A DNA stretch of 64,000 nucleotides from JANNYA01 sp031422315 (GCA_031422315.1 JANOQN010000072.1:35301-99300), one strand, 5' to 3'. Positions 25,801 through 35,120 are shown, counted from the stretch's first letter. Made by a program: numbers and translations. The notes: generated from the letters alone by a model not told the origin.

Positions 25801-25941
25801 CGTCTTCCGATGAGCGTGATCCGGAGCCTAACCGCAGGTTGATCGGGTCAGTGCGTGAAATCTGTCAGCTGAGTCGGGCATGCGCTGAGAGGAGGCTTAA
25901 GCTGTGCAAAAGCCGCTTTAAATCGAATCATCGAAGCATGG
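25801..25941 (-). repeat. dispersed 140-bp repeat copy 1 (IS91-like terminal region)
   Basis: This stretch is nearly identical, in inverted orientation, to 48799-48938. Over the 115-116 bp proximal part I count two substitutions and a 1-nt indel plus one more change; the distal 25 bp is more diverged. It lies just downstream of the transposase remnant and stops 3 nt before the TonB receptor start codon. The position after a Y2-transposase C-terminus suggests it is the 3' (ori-type) end of the element. Confidence 0.75.
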
Positions 25942-26281
25942 ATGGCTTGATCCTTATCTGCACCAGCTGCATGGGTGGGATCTAACGCTGCATACTTCGG
26001 CTATTTTGATAGGCAAAGCGCACATGACCATTGTCAGTGCTCAAGTTATCTTGCTCGCGGATCACGCCGCAATACAGGTATCGACCCATATAAATCAGCG
26101 CCTTTTGTCCGCTACCGACTGACTTGCAATCGACGATCCATGTTCGCGGCCCCTCATCTCCGCCTTCTCCCCGCGCCAACATCGCGCTGCTTTTCGAAAA
26201 CGTGGGCGTGGAGAAGGAGCCCTTCGTGGAGCTTCTGGCTTTGATGCTGCGAAGCTTGTTCATCCTACGGGCTGGGCGCAC
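25941..26281 (-). pseudogene. IS91-family (Y2/HUH) transposase remnant, internally deleted
   Basis: On the minus strand, 26281-25982 encodes a fragment with the IS91-type pattern WIVDCKSVGSGQKALIYMGRYLYCGVI, then DNGHVRFAYQNS, and then a stop. Immediately after, 25972-25941 encodes PMQLVQIRIKPS, the element's C-terminal finger segment, also found in the second copy. The intervening part of the transposase is deleted, and the N-terminal catalytic HUH region is absent. It is a non-functional relic beside an integron-type cassette. Confidence 0.65.
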
Positions 26282-26388
26282 TTGCTGTGCTTACAAAACA
26301 TTCCAGACCAACCACGCCTTTTGCGATATCGCGCTATCATCCATTTTTCGGCCACTCGCCGATTGAATTTAATGATTAGGCAGCACGG

Positions 26389-27276
26389 ATGCATCTGTCG
26401 CACTCAAAACTACTTTTAATCGCTGTACCGGCTGTTGCCGCTAGCATGGCTATCCTTGCGTTCGGTGAGGTAGCCAGGAGCACTTGGATTATTCAAGTGG
26501 TTGCGACTTGCTTGGCGTGTGCGCTTGCGTTGGTGGGTGCGCTGCTGAGTCGCCGTAACAGCGCCCGTTCCCCAGCCGCCCTGATCATCGTTTTCACACT
26601 GTTCGGGATCGCGGTTACCTTGCTTGCGGACTCGCCAGGGCCCGAGCGCTGGGCATCGCTTGGGCCGATAAACCTCTACGTGGCGCCGGCTCTGTTGCCA
26701 TCATTTCTTGTTGCGTGTTCAGTATGGCTTACCCGGGGTGGGCGATCACAGCACTTCGCGCTCACTGCAATGGTGGGTGCAAGCGTATTGCTGGCGGCTC
26801 AGCCAGATGCATCTCAGGCCCTGGCTTTGCTGGCCGCCTCAGCGCTAGCCGTAGTCAAATCTCCATCAAGATCTTCAGTGTCTATCGTTGCCTTGGCCTT
26901 TGTTGCCCTCGCAACAGTTTGGGCTTTCTTGCAGCCAGATCCGTTGCAGCCCGTTGCGCACGTTGAGGGCGTCTTCGCTTTGGCGCTGGGTCATTCGCTG
27001 TTTGCAGGCGCCGCGGTTATCGCCAGCGCTGCCGCTCTGGTGGTAGGGCTGCATTTGAACGCGTCAAGCGGGCGAAATTGGCTGTCGGTGGTAGCTGTTT
27101 ACTATGCGGTGCTTTTCGCGTGCTCAGTTGCGGGGCTGACACCAGCGCCGCTGATTGGTTACGGCGCGGGCCCCTTGCTCGGCTTTGGGCTTATGGTTGC
27201 GGCGGCAAGTTGGCTCGACGCGAAAGTGCTACCTAACAGTTCGTCGAAACCAACGCCGCTTGGCGACGAGGCTTAG
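26389..27276 (+). CDS. integron-cassette membrane protein (hypothetical, FtsW-like topology)
   Basis: The 295-residue product has about nine hydrophobic segments, with LLADSPGPERWASLGPINLYVAP between spans. It resembles small cassette-borne membrane proteins, and the topology and the 'RWASLGPINLYVAP' stretch faintly recall SEDS/FtsW proteins. The last residues (NSSSKPTPLGDEA) read into an attC-like recombination site, a hallmark of integron cassette genes. TTAGGC at 26375, 14 nt before ATG, fits the cassette start. GC content is visibly higher than that of its neighbours. Function unknown. Confidence 0.65.
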   Translation: MHLSHSKLLLIAVPAVAASMAILAFGEVARSTWIIQVVATCLACALALVGALLSRRNSARSPAALIIVFTLFGIAVTLLADSPGPERWASLGPINLYVAPALLPSFLVACSVWLTRGGRSQHFALTAMVGASVLLAAQPDASQALALLAASALAVVKSPSRSSVSIVALAFVALATVWAFLQPDPLQPVAHVEGVFALALGHSLFAGAAVIASAAALVVGLHLNASSGRNWLSVVAVYYAVLFACSVAGLTPAPLIGYGAGPLLGFGLMVAAASWLDAKVLPNSSSKPTPLGDEA

Positions 27277-27290
27277 CTTAGATGTTAGGG
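27231..27290 (+). repeat. attC-like integron recombination site (60 bp)
   Basis: The site runs from ACCTAAC (27231-27237, fits RYYYAAC) to GTTAGGG (27284-27290, one base off GTTRRRY). CCTAACA pairs with TGTTAGG, and the inner arms AAACC..CGCC and GGCG..GAGGCTT pair imperfectly. Length and spacing match the 60-bp attC class of xanthomonad-type integrons. It overlaps the 3' end of the cassette gene, as usual. Confidence 0.7.
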
Positions 27291-27624
27291 CCCAAACCAA
27301 TCATCCGAGGCGATCTAATACAACGTGCGCGGTGGGGAGCCATTTTCTCAATCATTTATCAAGAACTCGTTGGGCAAAACCGCACACTAGTCATCTATGG
27401 GTTCTAGCGAATTATGCTAGGACGCGCGCAGCCGCTCCCTATCTTGGGTTGAACGAGCCCGGCAGGGTTGCATGAGCTTGGTTTTTCGAGGTCTTTAACA
27501 GTTGGGAGAAGCATTTTGCGCATGTGTTTGTCGACGCAGCGGGCGCTCCTCTATCTGCGTAGAAATGCCTTGCGGGTCGTTACGCTAAGCAAAGCTCGTC
27601 TGCCAAAACCCAAGCTTTATCGAA
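27291..27624. other. non-coding stretch between cassette and spoT
   Basis: I see no supported gene in these 334 nt. Short frames lack family character. The region probably holds remnants of further cassettes, for example GTTGGGC at 27370, but no partner core site could be matched. Confidence 0.4.
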
Positions 27625-29811
27625 CTACGTCTGCCCCACCCGATGCGCTTTTTGCACGACATCCACGCCGCGCATGCGCCGCAGCAAATCTTCCAGCTGA
27701 TTGACGTGCTGCACTTGCACGGTGAATACGATGACCGCGCTGTCGCCATCGCTAGTGGTTTTTTGAAAATCAATAATATTGACGCGCGCATCGGCAAATG
27801 CAGTAGTCACCCTCGCTAGCACGCCGGGTTGATCGCTGACTTCGATGCGCACCGGCACTAGGAACTCACCGAGCACCGCTTCGTCCCATTTGAGTTGCAG
27901 CATGCGCTCGGGGATTCGGCTGAGCTCCGCTACGTTGTGGCATTCGGCGCGGTGCACCATCAGGCCGCGGCCGGGGCTTAAATAGCCGATAATCAAATCG
28001 CCAGGGATCGGATGGCAGCAGTTGGCAAAGGTTATCGCGCCGCGTTCGGCGCCGCTGATACGGATTACATCTTGGCGCGATTGCAATGCGGCGGCTACCA
28101 CGCCAATGGCTAGTTGACGCGATACCACTTCCGGGGTTCGGTTGCCTAAGCCGACATCGTGCAGCAATTCTTCTAAGCCTTTGAACTTCAAATCGGCCAA
28201 TGTTTGGTGTAGCTGCGCTTCGGGTATGGCGTCTAGCGTGGTGCCTAGGCTGCCGAGGGCGCGATCCAGCATCCGGTGCCCGAGGCTAATAATTTCGTTG
28301 TGCGTCAATGATTTAAGATGCGCGCGAATCGCGGTTCGGGCTTTCGCCGTTACTACTAATTCCAACCACTGTGCTTTCGGCGCGGCGGAGTTTGCCGTCA
28401 CGATTTGAATCGTCTGCCCGGATTGCACCCGCGTATGCAGTGGCACGGTACGGCCGTCAATGCGTGCGGTAACGGCATGATCGCCAACCCAGCTGTGCAC
28501 GGCGTAAGCAAAATCAATCACGCAAGCGGTTGCCGGTAGCGTGATCACTAAGTTTTGCGGAGTGAACACATAGGCTTCGTCGAAAACCAAATCCGATTTC
28601 ACTGCTTCTAAAAACTCAAACGAGCTGCCGACTGCGCTTTGTGCTTTGACCAATTCGCGCATCCATTCGCTGGTTTTTGCACTCGCGGCATCGGCGCTAC
28701 TGGAGCCGGCTTTGTACAGCCAATGCGCCGCCATGCCGCGTTCGGCCACTGAATTCATTTCTTCGGTGCGAATTTGCATTTCAATTGGCAAGCCCGCTGG
28801 TCCTTGCACGCCAGTGTGCAGGCTTTGATAGCCATTGGCTTTCGGTACTGCGATAAAGTCCTTGAAGCGGCCATCTTTGGGCGGATAAAGCCCGTGAATA
28901 ATGCCGAGCACCGCGTAGCAGTGCAGCGGCCGTGGCGTAACCACACGAAAGCCGTAGACATCCGTGACGCGATCAAAGGTTTTTTGCTTGATGCCGCTTT
29001 GGTTCATCGAATTTTTTAGCTGGCGATCCGCTTTGAGCTTGCGAATTTTGGCGTAAATGCTGTATGCGGTTTTGACCCGGCTGACGATGCGCGCACCGAT
29101 TTGCTCATCACGCAGTTTTTGGCTCAGCTTGGCGGATATTTCACTCAACACTTCCGTGCGCCGGCCCAGTTTATTTTTTGCCCAGGCTTCAATGACGCGA
29201 TGCCGGATCGGATACAGCGTCTTGAAGCCTAGCTCCTGCAACTCCGACTTAATTGCGTTCATGCCCAAGCGCTGCGCGATTGGGGCGTATACGTCCAGAG
29301 TTTCTCTCGCGATGCGGCGCGCGCTGGCCGAACTTTGTGCGCCGAGCGTGCGCATATTGTGCAGCCGATCTGCCAGCTTGATTAGAATCACGCGCGGGTC
29401 GCGCGCCATTGAGAAAAACATCTTGCGCAAACTTTCCGCAGCTTGATGTTCTTTGCTTTCAAAATGCACTTTATCAAGCTTGGTTACGCCATCCACCAAC
29501 TCGGCTACGCGCGAACCGAATTCACGCTCAATATCGGCTTTTTTGACGTCGGTGTCTTCAATCGCATCGTGCAAAATCGCCGCGACTAGCGTTTCGGTGT
29601 CAAGCCGCAGCTCAGCCAGTATTTTCGCGACCGCCACCGGATGCGTGATGTAAGGCTCACCGCTTTTGCGATTTTGCCCCCGATGCGCATGCTCGCCGAG
29701 CACAAAAGCCCGCTCCACTTCGGCCATGCCGAGTGGATCCAGATAATTTTGCAGCTCTTGCTTTAACTCCAGCAAATAGTGCATCAACAGCTCGTTCGGG
29801 GTTTCGCTCAT
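27625..29811 (-). CDS. spoT: bifunctional (p)ppGpp synthetase/hydrolase SpoT
   Basis: The 728-residue RelA/SpoT enzyme has the complete HD hydrolase domain (HAHRGQNRKSGEPYITHP, ILHDAIEDT with HD at 81-82, LIKLADRLHNMRTL), the synthetase domain (DVYGFRVVT, FKDFIAVPKANGYQSLHT, EMQIRTEEMNSVAERGMAAHW), TGS (VFTPQNLVITLP) and a C-terminal ACT domain. An intact HD motif indicates SpoT/Rel rather than RelA. About 15 extra residues lie between YSIYAKIRKLK and DVYGFRVV. It controls the stringent response. gmk and rpoZ, its usual partners, are not adjacent. Confidence 0.93.
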   Translation of the reverse strand: MSETPNELLMHYLLELKQELQNYLDPLGMAEVERAFVLGEHAHRGQNRKSGEPYITHPVAVAKILAELRLDTETLVAAILHDAIEDTDVKKADIEREFGSRVAELVDGVTKLDKVHFESKEHQAAESLRKMFFSMARDPRVILIKLADRLHNMRTLGAQSSASARRIARETLDVYAPIAQRLGMNAIKSELQELGFKTLYPIRHRVIEAWAKNKLGRRTEVLSEISAKLSQKLRDEQIGARIVSRVKTAYSIYAKIRKLKADRQLKNSMNQSGIKQKTFDRVTDVYGFRVVTPRPLHCYAVLGIIHGLYPPKDGRFKDFIAVPKANGYQSLHTGVQGPAGLPIEMQIRTEEMNSVAERGMAAHWLYKAGSSSADAASAKTSEWMRELVKAQSAVGSSFEFLEAVKSDLVFDEAYVFTPQNLVITLPATACVIDFAYAVHSWVGDHAVTARIDGRTVPLHTRVQSGQTIQIVTANSAAPKAQWLELVVTAKARTAIRAHLKSLTHNEIISLGHRMLDRALGSLGTTLDAIPEAQLHQTLADLKFKGLEELLHDVGLGNRTPEVVSRQLAIGVVAAALQSRQDVIRISGAERGAITFANCCHPIPGDLIIGYLSPGRGLMVHRAECHNVAELSRIPERMLQLKWDEAVLGEFLVPVRIEVSDQPGVLARVTTAFADARVNIIDFQKTTSDGDSAVIVFTVQVQHVNQLEDLLRRMRGVDVVQKAHRVGQT

Positions 29812-29969
29812 GCTTTTGATGGTGTTACGAGTTGTGCGTTACGTCAATCTAACAATCGTGCAAATTACAAGATAATCGCGGCAAAGGGGTTTTCGAATTG
29901 AATTGCGTTGCAAAATCAACCGGCAAGTCGCGCTTATGACAATCTCTTCGCATATGTAAAGGTATCTTT

Positions 29970-30125
29970 CGCGCCAGAGGGGAGTAGCTACCCGCGATTT
30001 GTCGTCAATACGTGGTGACCCCACCGGCTAAATCGGCGCAATTGCAGTTTGATTGTGTAAGCAAGACCTCGACCCGCCCCGGTCGAGTTACGTCTAAAGC
30101 TTCCGGGTCTCAATAAATCTCAACT
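29970..30125 (+). ncRNA. yybP-ykoY (Mn2+) riboswitch
   Basis: GGGGAGTAGCT at 29979-29989 is the conserved 5' loop of the yybP-ykoY class, and GCAAGACCT at 30061-30069 matches the 3' conserved loop (usual form GCGAGACCT). A hairpin CTCGACC/GGTCGAG (30068-30087) follows the second loop and is a candidate expression platform. The RNA precedes a TerC/Alx-type gene, the classic setting of this riboswitch in E. coli alx. The ends are approximate. Confidence 0.75.
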
Positions 30126-30136
30126 CGGAAATAATT

Positions 30137-31099
30137 ATGGAAACGATTGGCACGCCGTTTATGTGGGCGCTATTTGCCGTCCTGGTGGTGATTGCGACTA
30201 TCGCTGACTTGCTACTGATGAAGCAGCAAGGCGCGCACAAAGTATCAATGAAAGAAGCGCTGAGCTGGACGGTCATTTGGGTCGTCGCCGCCATGGCCTT
30301 CAATTTGTGGATGTGGTGGTACATGGGCGGGCTAGGCTCAGATGCTGCGCAGGCAGCAATTGCCAATCAAAAAGCGCTGGAGTTTTTAACCGGCTATTTG
30401 GTCGAAAAATCCTTAGCAGTCGACAATATTTTCGTATTTTTGATGATCTTTTCGTTCTTTGCCGTGCCGCTGGAATTCCAAAAGCGCGCACTGATTATTG
30501 GCGTGATATTAGCGATCGTGCTCCGCACCGTTATGATTTTGGTGGGCGCATGGCTGCTCGCGAAATTCCATTGGCTGTTATACGTGTTCGGGCTGTTCTT
30601 GCTCATTACCGGTATCAAAATGTGGTGGGCCGCCGATAAAAAACCCGATTTGGATCAGAATCCAGTACTGATATTTTTGCGCAAGCATATGAAAATCAGC
30701 AAAAATTTTGATAGTGAAAAGTTTTTTACCATGGAAAACGGAATCCGCTTTGCCACACCGATGTTGCTGGTGGTACTTATGATAGGTATTACCGACGTGA
30801 TTTTTGCGGTGGATTCCATTCCAGCTATCTTTGCGATCACCAGCGATCCTTTTATCGTGTTGACCAGCAATATTTTCGCGATTTTGGGCCTGCGCGCGCT
30901 GTATTTCGTGCTGGCCGGCATGGCAGATAAGTTTCATCTGCTCAGCTACGGCTTGGCGATAGTGTTGATCTTTATTGGCCTAAAAATGCTGCTGATCGAT
31001 TTCTACAAAATCCCGATCATGATCTCGCTTGGTTTTGTCGCATTCACCATAGCGGCCACGATGGTTCTGTCGGTGATGCGGCCCAAAGCAGTGCATTGA
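30137..31099 (+). CDS. TerC/Alx-family membrane protein
   Basis: The 320-residue protein has eight or nine membrane spans with the TerC pattern: EFLTGYLVEKSLAVDNIFVFLMIF, the polar pair in ITDVIFAVDSIPAIFAIT, and LYFVLAGMADKF. Intramembrane Asp residues in VDNIF and AVDS are conserved in metal-handling TerC proteins. In E. coli, Alx and its relatives affect manganese export and alkaline stress. The upstream yybP-ykoY element supports Mn-dependent control. It is monocistronic, followed by a strong hairpin at 31113. Confidence 0.88.
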   Translation: METIGTPFMWALFAVLVVIATIADLLLMKQQGAHKVSMKEALSWTVIWVVAAMAFNLWMWWYMGGLGSDAAQAAIANQKALEFLTGYLVEKSLAVDNIFVFLMIFSFFAVPLEFQKRALIIGVILAIVLRTVMILVGAWLLAKFHWLLYVFGLFLLITGIKMWWAADKKPDLDQNPVLIFLRKHMKISKNFDSEKFFTMENGIRFATPMLLVVLMIGITDVIFAVDSIPAIFAITSDPFIVLTSNIFAILGLRALYFVLAGMADKFHLLSYGLAIVLIFIGLKMLLIDFYKIPIMISLGFVAFTIAATMVLSVMRPKAVH

Positions 31100-31112
31100 T
31101 AGCGGCTAGCTT

Positions 31113-31156
31113 AAGCCTACCCAGGGTTGCACTTGGCACTGCCCTGGGTAAGGCTT
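31113..31156 (+). terminator. long hairpin after the TerC gene
   Basis: AAGCCTACCCAGGG (31113-31126) pairs with CCCTGGGTAAGGCTT (31142-31156) with one bulge and a 15-nt loop. The U tract is weak (GAGTTT), so termination or 3'-end protection are both possible. Confidence 0.6.
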
Positions 31157-31381
31157 GAGTTTGCCCTTCAGTGCGCAAGCCCAAACGGCTTGTGCCCTTC
31201 AGCCTAAAGCCTACCAAATGAAATGGGGCCACCCTAAGAATTTAGTTAAACTTTGCTTTGCGCACAACTCTAGGCTGGAGGACGCAGCCCCGTTGGCGTT
31301 GAAACTCAAAGTAGCCTATCCTTCGCAGCGGTTTCGTCTGACGAAACAAGGAATCAAAAATCTATTTTTACTTGAGCTGCT

Positions 31382-32620
31382 ATGCCAAACCGATTTACTA
31401 TTTATGTGCTGATTGCAATGGTTTTGGGCCTGTTGACTGGCTGGGGCTGTAACGTAAACCTGGATGCAGCGCAAAACGCGAACTTGGCTGCTAACTTCAA
31501 AATCGCGACCGACGTATTTTTGCGGCTCATCAAGATGATCATTGCCCCGCTAGTAGTGTCAACGCTGATCGTTGGTATTGCGCACATGGGTGATACCAAA
31601 GCGCTCGGCAGGGCGGGCGCGAAAACTATGGCTTGGTTTCTTACGGCATCAGTCATTTCATTGGCGTTGGGTGCAATGATGGTGACTTGGCTGGAACCTG
31701 GCGTAGGTTTGAATGTGCCAAAGCCTGATACAAATGCAGAGGTTGCGATCAAGAGTGCCGGGTTAGGGCTGGCAGAGTTTGTGACTTTCATGGTTCCGAT
31801 GTCGATTTTTGATGCAATGGCCAAGAATCAAATCTTGCCCATTGTGCTGTTTTCAGTATTTTTCGGCGTGGCTTGTGCGTCGCTTGGCAAAAAAGCCGAA
31901 ACTGTCGTTGCGTTTTTTGAACAGCTCAGCTACGTCATGTTGAAAGTCACCGGATACGTCATGCTTTTCGCCCCGATAGCGGTTTTTGCTGCGTTGGCGG
32001 GAACAGTCGCCGTGCAGGGTTTGGATATCTTGGGTACCTACGCAAAGTTTGTAGCTGGATTTTTTGCTTCACTTGCCATTCTGTGGCTGATTCTGATCGC
32101 GGCAGGCTACGCATTTTTGGGTTCTAGTGTGTTTTCACTTGTGCGTGGCATTCGTGAACCAGTCGCCATTGCATTTTCTACAGCGAGCTCGGAAGCGGCC
32201 TATCCGCGCACGCTAGATCAGCTAGAAAAATTTGGGGTGTCGCGCCGTATTGCCAGCTTTGTTTTACCGCTTGGATACTCGTTTAACCTTGACGGTTCAA
32301 TGATGTACTGCACTTTTGGTACGATATTTATTGCACAGTATTACGGCATTACGCTGACTTTCGCGGAAATTTCAACGATGCTGCTCATGCTCATGGTGAC
32401 CAGCAAAGGCATGGCCGCTGTGCCACGCGCATCGCTGGTGGTCATTGCCGCTACGCTGCCGCATTTTGGCATTCCCGAATCGGGTTTGCTGCTGTTACTC
32501 GCGGTCGATCACTTTTTGGATATGGGCCGCAGCGCAACCAATGTGGTTGGCAACTCCATTGCGTCGGCGGTAGTGGCGAAGTGGGAGGGTGAGTTAGACC
32601 GTAGCAAGGCGGAAATTTAG
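31382..32620 (+). CDS. dicarboxylate/amino acid:cation symporter (DAACS family)
   Basis: The 412-residue secondary transporter has multiple spans and the family's ion and substrate motifs: STASSEAAYPRTL (the serine-rich hairpin), LPLGYSFNLDGSMMY (the NxDG element), and LLAVDHFLDMGRSATNVVGN (the DxxRTxxNVxG site for dicarboxylates). It imports glutamate/aspartate or C4-dicarboxylates with Na+ or H+. DMGRSATN differs slightly from DxxRTMTN, so the substrate is uncertain. It stands alone between TerC and an ene-reductase. Confidence 0.9.
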   Translation: MPNRFTIYVLIAMVLGLLTGWGCNVNLDAAQNANLAANFKIATDVFLRLIKMIIAPLVVSTLIVGIAHMGDTKALGRAGAKTMAWFLTASVISLALGAMMVTWLEPGVGLNVPKPDTNAEVAIKSAGLGLAEFVTFMVPMSIFDAMAKNQILPIVLFSVFFGVACASLGKKAETVVAFFEQLSYVMLKVTGYVMLFAPIAVFAALAGTVAVQGLDILGTYAKFVAGFFASLAILWLILIAAGYAFLGSSVFSLVRGIREPVAIAFSTASSEAAYPRTLDQLEKFGVSRRIASFVLPLGYSFNLDGSMMYCTFGTIFIAQYYGITLTFAEISTMLLMLMVTSKGMAAVPRASLVVIAATLPHFGIPESGLLLLLAVDHFLDMGRSATNVVGNSIASAVVAKWEGELDRSKAEI

Positions 32621-32722
32621 TTAGCCGGTTTTAGTCAGCGCGAAAATGAGCGCTGGCTTGAATACGTAAAATGCGGCCATAGGTTGTTAGTAACAAAACA
32701 ATTTCGCATTTTTGGATTACGT

Positions 32723-33781
32723 ATGACTGATTTATTTGCACCGCTTAAGCTGGGCGTGCTTACGCTACCCAATCGCGCCATTATGGCCGCGCTTACCCGC
32801 GCACGCGCTGGGCGCAGCCACATTCCGAATGCGCTGATGGCCGAATATTACGCACAGCGCGCCAGCGCAGGATTGATTATCACCGAAGCCACGATGGTGG
32901 CTGCTGATGGCTGCGCCTTCACGGGTGAAGCTGGCTTGTTTGACGCGCATTGTGTAGCGGGTTGGAAGTTAGTCACTGACGCCGTACACGCCGCCGGTGG
33001 CCGCATAGCCGTGCAGCTTTGGCACCCAGGCAGGGCCGCGCATTCATCGCTCAACGGCGGCGCGCAGCCAGTGTCGTCCAGCGATCGTGCAATTGCAGGC
33101 GATACGATTCGCACGCCAACCGGAACGCATGCTTATGAAGTGCCTCGCCGGTTGGCCACTGAAGAAGTCGCGGGCTATGTTTCGCTATTTTCTGCCGCTG
33201 CTGAGCGCGCAAAAGCGGCGGGTTTTGACGGCATACAAATCCATGCCGCGCACGGTTATTTGATCGATCAATTTTTGCGCGATTCGCTCAATGATCGTAG
33301 CGATGCTTATGGCGCAAGCGTTCCCGCAAGAGCGAGGTTTTTGTTTGAAATCGTCGATGCTGTTGCAAATGTGTTTGATCCTGCGCTGATTTCCGTGCGT
33401 ATATCCCCCTTGGTGCCGTTTAACGATATGTCCGATAGCGATCCAGAAACGCTGGTCCGATATGTGGCTGAGCAGCTGCAAGTGCGCGGCATTGGCGCGC
33501 TCGAATTGCGCCACGCTGATTACGCATCGCCTGCCGAGCGGGCGCTTGCAAAAGTGGCGCGTGCAAGCTTCAAAGGCAGTCTTTGGGCGAATGGCAACTA
33601 TGATTTAGCCAGTGCGCAAGCAGCCATTCAAAGCGGTGCGCTTGATGCAGTGGTGTTCGGCCGACCTTTTATCGCCAATGCCGATTTAGTGCAGCGCTAT
33701 CGCAGCGGGCAAGTGCTCAATGCAGTGGATTTTTCTACGCTTTATACGTCTGGCGCGAAGGGCTATACGGACTACTCTTGA
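32723..33781 (+). CDS. Old Yellow Enzyme family ene-reductase (NemA-like)
   Basis: ATG 32723 gives the usual N-terminus MTDLFAPLKLGVLTLPNR; an upstream in-frame start is not typical. The 352-residue FMN-dependent TIM barrel has MAALTRARAG, AVQLWHPGRAAH, GFDGIQIHAAHGYLIDQFL with the HxxH substrate-binding pair, RDSLNDRSDAYGAS, and the C-terminal FMN phosphate loop DAVVFGRPFIANADLV. It reduces activated C=C bonds or nitro esters with NADPH. LTRARAG replaces the common LTRxRA, within family variation. Confidence 0.9.
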   Translation: MTDLFAPLKLGVLTLPNRAIMAALTRARAGRSHIPNALMAEYYAQRASAGLIITEATMVAADGCAFTGEAGLFDAHCVAGWKLVTDAVHAAGGRIAVQLWHPGRAAHSSLNGGAQPVSSSDRAIAGDTIRTPTGTHAYEVPRRLATEEVAGYVSLFSAAAERAKAAGFDGIQIHAAHGYLIDQFLRDSLNDRSDAYGASVPARARFLFEIVDAVANVFDPALISVRISPLVPFNDMSDSDPETLVRYVAEQLQVRGIGALELRHADYASPAERALAKVARASFKGSLWANGNYDLASAQAAIQSGALDAVVFGRPFIANADLVQRYRSGQVLNAVDFSTLYTSGAKGYTDYS

Positions 33782-33947
33782 AAGCGCAGTTGATTTGAAC
33801 AAGACCAGCTACGGCTCGATCATTTCGGAATCTACGCTAAGTAAATCATCGACTGCGAGAATTGCTTGGAGAACCACCAGAGCAATTCGTCTTATCTCTA
33901 AAAAGTGGCTTTGGACGACCTCCAAAACCACTCGATTTAAGCGCTTG

Positions 33948-35120
33948 CTAAGCCGCTTTCAAACTCACCAACTGCTTCATTAAACCCTCAACGCCGCCGA
34001 GTACCGTCAAGCTGCCAACTTTCTCAGCAATTTTTTCCAGCGATTCCAACTCTTTTAGGCGCAGCAAAATTGGGCTTTCTTCCATCAGCTTGGCGGTGTT
34101 GAGCAAGTTGCGCGTAGCGGAAGTTTCTTCACGCCGTTTGATCACATTCGCAAGCGCTGCTTTTTCCGCATGCACAACTTGGTTTAGCAGCTCACGCAGC
34201 TCGCCCGGTAAAATCAAATCCTTTACGCCAACGCTGATCAGCCGTACGCCAAACGCAGCGATCTTCGCAGCGGCGAACTCGTGGATTACCGTATCAAGCG
34301 CGCTTTTATTCGCTAGCAGCTCATCTAACGTACGCGTGCCAATGGCATGCCGTAAAGCAAATTGTAGCTCTCGATATAGGCCCTCTTTGTAATCCACAAT
34401 TTCAAATTTTGCCGCATGTGCGTCCACCACTTTCCAGCTCGCGCTTAGGTTGACCCGCAGGCTTAGTTTATCGCGTGTCAATATTTCTTGACCGCTGACT
34501 TCGCTGGCTTGCGCACGGGTATCTAACACGTCAATCTGGACATGCCGCGCGGATTTCCAAAAACCATAGTTGCCGGGTTTCAGCAAGTTTTGATATTGGC
34601 CATCAATGCTCAGCACGCCTAATTCGTGCGGGGCGATCACTTTCAACACGCACAGCCGCTGCACATCTTGCGCCAGTGCTGAGTTAACCGCCGCCGCCAG
34701 CATTGTACGCACCAGCGCATCGGCAATTGCAGGCGTACTGAGAGGCACGCGTTCAATACGTACGGGTACCGAGCTAACTTGCGCAGTTTTTTTCCAGTAC
34801 AGCGCACGTGCGCCGGGTGGTAAAATCGCGCTTAAACGTTCTTGTTTGTACACCAAGCCCAGCTGATCGGGCGCAATATCCACCGCTTCAATATGCTGAG
34901 CTAGCTTACCGTTCGGATCACGCAAATGGCTCTCGACGTTCGCCAACTTTACTTCGGGCTCGGATACGTCAACCAGTAAAAATTCGCGGCGGCCTGATGG
35001 TAAAAAGCGGGAAATCACGCCGGGGCCAGTAATAGCCTCTACGCGGCCATCGAAAAATTCGATAGCGCAGTGAGCGGGTGAAACAGTGATGCGTCGAAAG
35101 CCAAAAATCGAGCCTAACAT
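33948..35120 (-). CDS. SPFH/band 7 (slipin-like) protein
   Basis: The 390-residue protein has two band 7-like regions. The second (about 190-330) is clearest: YGFWKSARHVQIDVLDTRAQ, ILTRDKLSLRVNLSASWKV, AIGTRTLDELLANKSALD, FGVRLISVGVKDLILPGELR. A coiled-coil helix follows (VVHAEKAALANVIKRREETSATRNLLN is the slipin signature region). SPFH proteins scaffold membrane microdomains. No strong N-terminal membrane helix is visible, so it may associate peripherally. No NfeD or protease partner gene lies next to it. Confidence 0.82.
   Translation of the reverse strand: MLGSIFGFRRITVSPAHCAIEFFDGRVEAITGPGVISRFLPSGRREFLLVDVSEPEVKLANVESHLRDPNGKLAQHIEAVDIAPDQLGLVYKQERLSAILPPGARALYWKKTAQVSSVPVRIERVPLSTPAIADALVRTMLAAAVNSALAQDVQRLCVLKVIAPHELGVLSIDGQYQNLLKPGNYGFWKSARHVQIDVLDTRAQASEVSGQEILTRDKLSLRVNLSASWKVVDAHAAKFEIVDYKEGLYRELQFALRHAIGTRTLDELLANKSALDTVIHEFAAAKIAAFGVRLISVGVKDLILPGELRELLNQVVHAEKAALANVIKRREETSATRNLLNTAKLMEESPILLRLKELESLEKIAEKVGSLTVLGGVEGLMKQLVSLKAA

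Noticed and set aside
27370..27376. GTTGGGC considered as a further integron core site
   Set aside because: No complementary RYYYAAC core with pairing arms was found at a suitable distance.
30578..30937. 119-codon minus-strand open frame
   Set aside because: Antisense to the TerC gene; no independent features.
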